NCBI GenBank assembly: GCA_022839045.1
Contig: JALHDI010000117.1
Coordinates: 1 to 8,508 of the forward strand
DNA: 8,508 nucleotides
Direction of reading: 5' to 3'
Origin: Sporomusaceae bacterium
Lineage (GTDB): Bacteria > Bacillota_C > Negativicutes > Sporomusales_B > UBA7701
The translations under genes were made by a program, and so were the position numbers. Shown piece by piece: positions 4,904 through 8,508 of this stretch (positions are counted from its first letter, which is position 1; every line of letters begins with the position of its first letter). The notes under the pieces are model-generated. The model searched no databases and had not been told where the DNA came from. It saw only the letters and a list, made by a program, of their open reading frames with translations.

Positions 4904-5167
4904 TCATTTCTCGATGTGTTTTAGTTCGGCAAATTGCGGGCTTTCCACCAGGATGCAGTCGACGCCGATTTTGCTGATTTTGTCCCAGGGGATGACGATG
5001 TCTTCGTTGCGGCCGAACAGGCCGAGGAAGCGGCCGGGCCCGGGGACGACGATGGCGGTGAGACGACCGCTTTCGATGTCTATTTCGATGTCGGTGATGG
5101 CCCCCAGCCGTTTGCCGTCGATTACATTTACCACTTCCTTGATTTTTAGGTCGCTGGTTTTGATCAT
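4904..5167 (-). CDS. ylmC: YlmC/YmxH family PRC-barrel protein
   Basis: This 87-residue product is a single PRC-barrel domain. It opens MIKTSDLKIKEVVNVIDGKR with the glycine-rich turn DGKRLG (17-22), followed by DIEIDIESGRLTAIVVPG and the closing DIVIPWDKISKIGVDCILVE. The block PGPGRFLGLFGRNEDIVIPW is, from memory, typical of the YlmC/YmxH sporulation-associated proteins of Firmicutes. Their biochemical role is not established. The protein is soluble, with no signal peptide or membrane segment. The ATG at 5167 has a GGAGGGGG ribosome binding site about 4-6 bp upstream. The gene has its own terminator and probably its own promoter. In many Firmicutes this family sits next to sigG and nrdR; here gnd and gntK lie between it and nrdR. 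The family is secure, the role is not. Confidence 0.88.
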   Translation of the reverse strand: MIKTSDLKIKEVVNVIDGKRLGAITDIEIDIESGRLTAIVVPGPGRFLGLFGRNEDIVIPWDKISKIGVDCILVESPQFAELKHIEK

Positions 5168-5204
5168 GGTGCCCCCTCCGCCCTTCCCTGCTTGTTTCGC
5201 TAAC

Positions 5205-5210
5205 AGTATA
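5205..5210 (-). promoter_or_regulatory. Possible -10 element for the PRC-barrel gene
   Basis: TATACT on the minus strand lies about 38 bp before the start codon and matches the -10 consensus at five positions. No convincing sigma-A -35 sits 16-18 bp upstream. The overlapping CATATACT also resembles mother-cell sporulation -10 sequences (CATAnnnT), which would suit the family, but this is weak evidence. Confidence 0.35.
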
Positions 5211-5273
5211 TGATGGACAAGGGGAAAGTGTTCCAGGTATTTTCGATTAATTTGTCGCGGCTTTTAGGCGGCG

Positions 5274-6173
5274 TTATGTCGCGCCGCCGAGGGAGAGGAG
5301 CCGGGACGCGACCATGAGCGCGGCGAGCGCCAGCAGGGCGGCGAAGCATTTCCGGGTGGCGCGCGCGTCGACGCGGGCGCAAAGCCGGACGCCGATTCTG
5401 ACCCCGGCGAGCGCGCCGAGGATCAGCCAGAAGGCGACGAGCCAGTCGGTGTGGCCGTGCTGCATGTGGCGCAGGCCGCCGTAAGCACCGGCGATGAAGA
5501 CCTGGAGGGTGCTGGTGCCGACGGCCAGCCGGGTGGGCAGGCCGATGAGGTAGATCATGAGCGGCAGGCCGATGAAGCCGCCGCCGAGGCCGAGCAGGCC
5601 GGCGAGGCAGCCTACGGCCAGGCTGATGGCCAGGGGCACCCACAGGGTTAGCCGTTCGATGCCGGAGGCGGGAAAGGACAGAAGGGGCCAGACCGCCCAG
5701 TTCCTGAGCCGCCGGGCGAGCGGGGTTTCGCTGTCGCCGGCCTGGCAGGAGAGGCTTTCGCGCAGCATGAAGACGGCCACCCCGGCGAGGAGGACGAGGT
5801 AGGCGCTGTCGAGCAGGAGGTCGACGAAGAGGTGCGGGCGGCCGCCGACGGTCAGCGGGCCGAGGGCTAGCGCGGTTTTGAGCAGCCGCACGCCGCCTTC
5901 GGCGCCGATCAGGCCGCCGGCGGCCATGAGCAGCCCGAGCCGCGGGTCGACGTTTTTTCGCCGCCAGTGCCCGCAGGCGGACAGCAGGGTGGCGGCGGCG
6001 ATCTGGACGAGGCTGGTGCCGACCGCCACCGGGTAGGCGATGCCGAAGAGGATGTGGAGGGCCGGGGTGATGAGGAAACCGCCGCCAATGCCTAAAAGGC
6101 CGGTCATGACGCCGGTGACCAGCCCGAGCAGGACCAGGCCGATGTACCAGAGGGCCGGTTCGGCTGGCGACAT
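5274..6173 (-). CDS. TauE/SafE (TSUP) family membrane permease
   Basis: TSUP proteins are cytoplasmic-membrane transporters for small anions, often exporting sulfite, sulfoacetate or related organosulfur compounds. The 299-residue product has the duplicated architecture of the family. GLLGIGGGFLITPAL (25-39) followed by PVAVGTSL (48-55) is repeated as GLLGLGGGFIGLPLM (192-206) followed by LAVGTSTL (216-223). About eight hydrophobic helices are visible, with a polar central loop at 139-158 (RESLSCQAGDSETPLARRLR). The ATG at 6173 has AAGGAGG 8 bp upstream. It is last in a run of four minus-strand genes, 75 bp behind the epimerase gene; a GC-rich hairpin in that gap (6199-6223) has no T-run. The substrate cannot be told from sequence. 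Sulfite or an organic anion is possible given the family and the neighbouring organic-acid permease. Confidence 0.88.
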   Translation of the reverse strand: MSPAEPALWYIGLVLLGLVTGVMTGLLGIGGGFLITPALHILFGIAYPVAVGTSLVQIAAATLLSACGHWRRKNVDPRLGLLMAAGGLIGAEGGVRLLKTALALGPLTVGGRPHLFVDLLLDSAYLVLLAGVAVFMLRESLSCQAGDSETPLARRLRNWAVWPLLSFPASGIERLTLWVPLAISLAVGCLAGLLGLGGGFIGLPLMIYLIGLPTRLAVGTSTLQVFIAGAYGGLRHMQHGHTDWLVAFWLILGALAGVRIGVRLCARVDARATRKCFAALLALAALMVASRLLSLGGAT

Positions 6174-6198
6174 GCTCTCAGCCTCCTTGGGAATGGGT

Positions 6199-6223
6199 GC
6201 GGCCGTGTCTGGCGGGCGGCCGC
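6199..6223. repeat. GC-rich hairpin between epimerase and TSUP genes
   Basis: GCGGCCG (6199-6205) and CGGCCGC (6217-6223) form a perfect 7-bp stem with an 11-nt loop. No T-run follows, so it is more likely an mRNA-stability or partial-attenuation structure than a terminator; chance in GC-rich sequence is also possible. Confidence 0.35.
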
Positions 6224-6248
6224 CGGGGGGGGTGGAGGGCGCCGCCGT

Positions 6249-7184
6249 TCAGCGGGCGACTCCCAGGGGCGCCTGCCCGGCACAGCCGGCCAGGGCGCGG
6301 AAGAAGGCCTCGCGGAGGGCGCCGTTTTCCCGCTGCGGCCGATAGCCGGTTTCCCGCGCGGCTTTCTCCCAGCTCAGGCGCCACCGCTCGTTGAGGAAAG
6401 CCGGCCCCCGCCAGGCGCCACCGGAGGATTCGACCAGATAGGAGCGCGAGCCGACCATGTCGATTATCATGGCCGCTATTTCCGTCCAGGTGAGGAACAT
6501 GCTGCCGAGGTTGTAGACGCCGCCGGCGGCGGCGGGCGCGCCGGCAGCGGCCAGGATGAAGGCGGCGAGGTCGTCCATGGCGACGAAGGTGCCGCCGGCG
6601 CCGGCGACGACTTTGAGCGGCTCGTTGTTTTCGGCCGCGGCGACCATCTCCCGCAGGTGACGGCCGCCGATGGTGTCGCCGAAGGCCCACCAGAAGCGGA
6701 CGACGGTGGCCGGCAACCCCTTCCCGTTATGATAGATATGACAGAGCTGTTCGGCGGAGAACTTGCCGAGGGCGTAAAGCGGCTTGCGGGCTTTGAGCGG
6801 CAGGCAGGGATGCTCCTCGGTCACCGGTTCGCCCGCAGGGGCGCCGTAGACGGCGGCCGTGCTGGCGTAGATGAAGCGTTTGACCCCGCCGGCGGCGGCG
6901 GCTTCGAGGAGGTTGACGTGGCCGCCGAGGTCTTCACGGAAGATGGTGGCGGCGTCGGCGGCGAAGCTCCAGGCGAGGTTTACGACGACGTCGGTTCCCG
7001 CCAGCGCGGCCTCGACGAGCTTTTTATCCTGCAGGTCGCCCCGGATGACGATGGGCGGGCCGAGGCCACCCGCCTCGGTCCAGGGCGCTTTGTCGAGCAC
7101 GACTACCTCGTGCCCCCGCTCGGCAATGTAGCGGCTGATGTGCCTGCCTATTTCGCCGGCGCCGCCGGCCAGCAGGAAACGCAT
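6249..7184 (-). CDS. NAD-dependent epimerase/dehydratase family protein (extended SDR)
   Basis: This is a 311-residue extended short-chain dehydrogenase of the type that epimerises, dehydrates or oxidises sugars and sugar nucleotides using bound NAD+. The N-terminal Rossmann fold has GGAGEIG (7-13). D31 at the end of the second strand favours NAD(H), and RGDLQD (48-53) contacts the adenine side. The catalytic set is complete: S108/T109 in YASTAAVYG and Y137-x3-K141 in YALGKFSAEQL. The C-terminal half is the variable substrate domain (FWWAFGD, VAMDDLAAFI, GGVYNLGS). The start ATG has GAGGAGG about 9 bp upstream. It sits between a permease pair and a TSUP transporter, so a small-molecule catabolic or modifying role is more likely than cell-wall sugar-nucleotide synthesis; no glycosyltransferases are nearby. 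The exact reaction cannot be assigned; a sugar or uronate dehydrogenase is an alternative. Confidence 0.85.
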   Translation of the reverse strand: MRFLLAGGAGEIGRHISRYIAERGHEVVVLDKAPWTEAGGLGPPIVIRGDLQDKKLVEAALAGTDVVVNLAWSFAADAATIFREDLGGHVNLLEAAAAGGVKRFIYASTAAVYGAPAGEPVTEEHPCLPLKARKPLYALGKFSAEQLCHIYHNGKGLPATVVRFWWAFGDTIGGRHLREMVAAAENNEPLKVVAGAGGTFVAMDDLAAFILAAAGAPAAAGGVYNLGSMFLTWTEIAAMIIDMVGSRSYLVESSGGAWRGPAFLNERWRLSWEKAARETGYRPQRENGALREAFFRALAGCAGQAPLGVAR

Positions 7185-7214
7185 TTGCTCCAGCCTCCTC
7201 CCGTAGAAACGATA

Positions 7215-7247
7215 GGGACCCGCGCGCGGCCGGGCCGGGCGGGTCCC
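7215..7247 (-). terminator. Hairpin after the small membrane protein gene
   Basis: GGGACCCGC (7215-7223) and GCGGGTCCC (7239-7247) form a perfect 9-bp GC-rich stem with a 15-nt GC-rich loop, 30 bp past the stop at 7277. The minus-strand continuation TATCGTTTCT is only modestly T-rich. This may be a partial terminator that lowers expression of the epimerase and TSUP genes relative to the permease pair. Confidence 0.45.
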
Positions 7248-7276
7248 CTGCTGCTGATGCCGCCGCGGGCGGTTGA

Positions 7277-7495
7277 TCAGCCGAAATAGTAGGCGACCGC
7301 CGCGCCGACGAGCATGATGATCATGCCGATGCCGACTATGCTCATGTCGCTGGCGATCAGACCCTGATGGACCAGGAAATAATCAAGCCACATGATTATG
7401 ACCGATACGACCATCCCGGTGATTTTGTATTTTTTCTTGAAGGCCACCGCCTGCGATACTTGCGGCGCACCTGTTTGCGGGCTTGCCTGCGTCAT
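7277..7495 (-). CDS. Small two-helix membrane protein next to LctP-type permease
   Basis: I do not recognise a named family. The 72-residue product has a polar Gln/Pro/Ala-rich N-terminus (1-18), a basic patch FKKKYK (19-24), a first membrane helix at about 26-45 and a second at about 51-70 ending in YYFG; the two are joined by a short loop (VHQGLIASD). By the positive-inside rule the N-terminus would be cytoplasmic and the protein a hairpin. The frame is open to a GTG at 7504, but the ATG at 7495 is chosen because AGGAGG lies exactly 8 bp upstream. That ribosome binding site overlaps the TAG stop of the permease gene, and the genes are 12 bp apart, so translation is probably coupled. Small two-helix partners are known for other secondary transporters (YjcH beside ActP, YhdT beside PanF), and a similar accessory role is a reasonable inference here. 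Confidence 0.8.
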   Translation of the reverse strand: MTQASPQTGAPQVSQAVAFKKKYKITGMVVSVIIMWLDYFLVHQGLIASDMSIVGIGMIIMLVGAAVAYYFG

Positions 7496-7503
7496 TGCCT
7501 CCA

Positions 7504-7509
7504 CCTCCT
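7504..7509 (-). promoter_or_regulatory. Ribosome binding site deciding the small-protein start
   Basis: AGGAGG on the minus strand overlaps the permease stop codon TAG (7510-7508) and stands 8 bp before the ATG at 7495. It favours that ATG over the GTG at 7504, which lies within the site itself. Confidence 0.8.
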
Positions 7510-8508
7510 ATTTCATGCCCGGGAAGAGCACATACAGCATCAGCCAGGCTAGCGCACCGACTACCAGGCATTGGATGATGGTGTACAGGGTCGTCGCCTT
7601 GAGGCATTCGCCCTCGCGGCCGACGGTGTTGGTCACGCCTGTTCCCAGCGCGACGTTCATCGGGCAGAACATGTTGCCGATGGCGCCGCCGGTCGTCTGG
7701 AGGCCGAGGATGACGAACGGGCTTATGGAGAGCAGGGTGGCGACTTCCCTCTGGAGGCCGGTGAAGAGGATGTTGGAGTTGGTGTTGCTGCCGGTCATGA
7801 ACGCCCCGAGGACGCCGATGAAGGGCGAGGCGATGGCGTAGGCGGCCCCGAAGTATTTGGCCATGCCGTTGGCGAGATAGCTGGTCATGCCGGTTTCCAT
7901 CATGACGACGGCCATCATGCTCATGGTCATGACGGTCAGGGTGGCGCCGAGAGCCTGGCGTAGCGATTTATTGAGGACGGTTTTGCCGCCGCCCTGGGGC
8001 CACATTTTCTTCGCCCGGTAGTAGAGGTAGGCGAGGAAGGCGGAGGCGAAGATGAGCGTCCCGGGGGCGGTGAACATTTTTATGCCGGCGTAGGTTTTCA
8101 CGGCTTTGTTGGTGTAGCCGAAGACGGTTTTCGTCTCGGGGTAGGGCATGCCGATCGTCCACAGGGTATTCAGCCAGTTCTTGAGCGGCGGGATGAGGTA
8201 GACGATGAAGACGACGCCGATGAGCAGGTAGTAGGCTGAGAAGGCCCGGTGGAAGCCGAACGGCTCGGTGCCGGCTTCCTGCAGCAGCATGCCATCCTTG
8301 GGCCGGTAGGCCTTGAGCCTGGTGACGACGAGGCCGCCGACCAGGAGACCGGCCATGCCGGCGGTGAACGAGCCGACGTAGGGGGTAATGAAGTTGCACA
8401 TGATGAGGAGCACTCCGCCCATCGTGAACCCGAGGCAGAGGACGGCCGGCACCGATTCCTTCACGGCCCGCCAGCCGCCGTAGTAGTGGGCGATGGAGAA
8501 GCCGACCA
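7508..8508 (-). CDS. LctP-family permease (L-lactate permease-like), C-terminal part (cut by window edge)
   Basis: LctP-family proteins are proton- or sodium-coupled importers of lactate, glycolate and related acids in the cytoplasmic membrane. The last 332 residues are present and the frame is open through position 8508, so the N-terminal part lies outside; a GTG at 8464 is internal, not a start. The fragment begins VGFSIAHYYGGWRAVKESVP, matching the GW..VKE..PA segment of LctP proteins. It also has the conserved GAFMTGSNTNSN (fragment residues 234-245), LQREVA shortly after, TTGGAIGNMFCP (271-282) and VGREGECLK (295-303). About seven or eight hydrophobic helices are visible. Compared with E. 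coli LldP as I remember it, the SSGG.TGKMISPQ region is replaced by TTGGAIGNMFCPMN, so this is a divergent branch and its substrate may not be lactate. It is the first of four minus-strand genes in view. Confidence 0.85.
   Translation of the reverse strand, partial: VGFSIAHYYGGWRAVKESVPAVLCLGFTMGGVLLIMCNFITPYVGSFTAGMAGLLVGGLVVTRLKAYRPKDGMLLQEAGTEPFGFHRAFSAYYLLIGVVFIVYLIPPLKNWLNTLWTIGMPYPETKTVFGYTNKAVKTYAGIKMFTAPGTLIFASAFLAYLYYRAKKMWPQGGGKTVLNKSLRQALGATLTVMTMSMMAVVMMETGMTSYLANGMAKYFGAAYAIASPFIGVLGAFMTGSNTNSNILFTGLQREVATLLSISPFVILGLQTTGGAIGNMFCPMNVALGTGVTNTVGREGECLKATTLYTIIQCLVVGALAWLMLYVLFPGMK

Noticed and set aside
4077..4907. A 276-codon minus-strand frame overlapping the start of gnd
   Set aside because: It is out of frame with gnd, becomes Ser/Pro/Ala/Thr-rich where it overlaps it, and reads through the ylmC terminator and the intergenic hairpins.
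8462..8464. GTG as the start of the LctP-type permease
   Set aside because: The frame continues open upstream to the window edge with family-conserved sequence (GGWRAVKE spans this codon), so the gene is cut by the window and this valine is internal.

Overview
The window is GC-rich, densely coding bacterial DNA with strong AGGAGG-type ribosome binding sites. It carries a YlmC/YmxH-type PRC-barrel gene of the kind found in endospore formers, an nrdR-nrdD pair and an FGGY gluconokinase. This points to an anaerobic, spore-forming Firmicute. A GC-rich member of the Negativicutes (Sporomusa-like) would fit, but that is inference from gene content and style, not something the sequence proves.

Layout, left to right. 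Positions 1-874 (minus strand) hold the start of nrdD (anaerobic ribonucleotide reductase, cut by the window edge) behind nrdR, its repressor. The shared promoter at 986-1013 carries two NrdR-box-like palindromes exactly 31 bp apart. Positions 935-1488 are a 554-bp non-coding stretch. It holds that promoter, a plus-facing terminator-like hairpin, an otherwise featureless G-rich segment, a good candidate promoter for gntK and the first copy of a palindromic repeat. Positions 1489-3024 (plus) encode gluconokinase, ending in a strong bidirectional terminator. Positions 3057-3267 hold a further hairpin and the second, more complete copy of the repeat. Positions 3268-4692 (minus) encode 6-phosphogluconate dehydrogenase. 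Positions 4693-4903 are a structured intergenic region. Positions 4904-5167 (minus) encode the PRC-barrel protein. Positions 5274-8508 (minus) hold four genes in one direction: an LctP-family permease (cut by the window edge), a 72-residue two-helix membrane protein, an NAD-dependent epimerase/dehydratase and a TauE/SafE-type (TSUP) permease.

How they work together. Gluconokinase makes 6-phosphogluconate and Gnd oxidatively decarboxylates it to ribulose 5-phosphate. The convergent pair is therefore a minimal route from gluconate into the pentose phosphate pathway, although no gluconate transporter or GntR regulator is visible. NrdR and NrdD form a classical self-regulated dNTP-supply unit. 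The right-hand cluster looks like uptake of a small organic acid, oxidation or epimerisation of a sugar-like substrate, and anion export; its substrate cannot be read from the sequence.

The points most worth a second look are the NrdR-box pair, the repeat copies on either side of gntK, the small membrane protein coupled to the LctP-type permease, and two plus-facing terminators with no plus-strand gene before them. I see no CRISPR array, rRNA, tRNA, transposase or phage gene.
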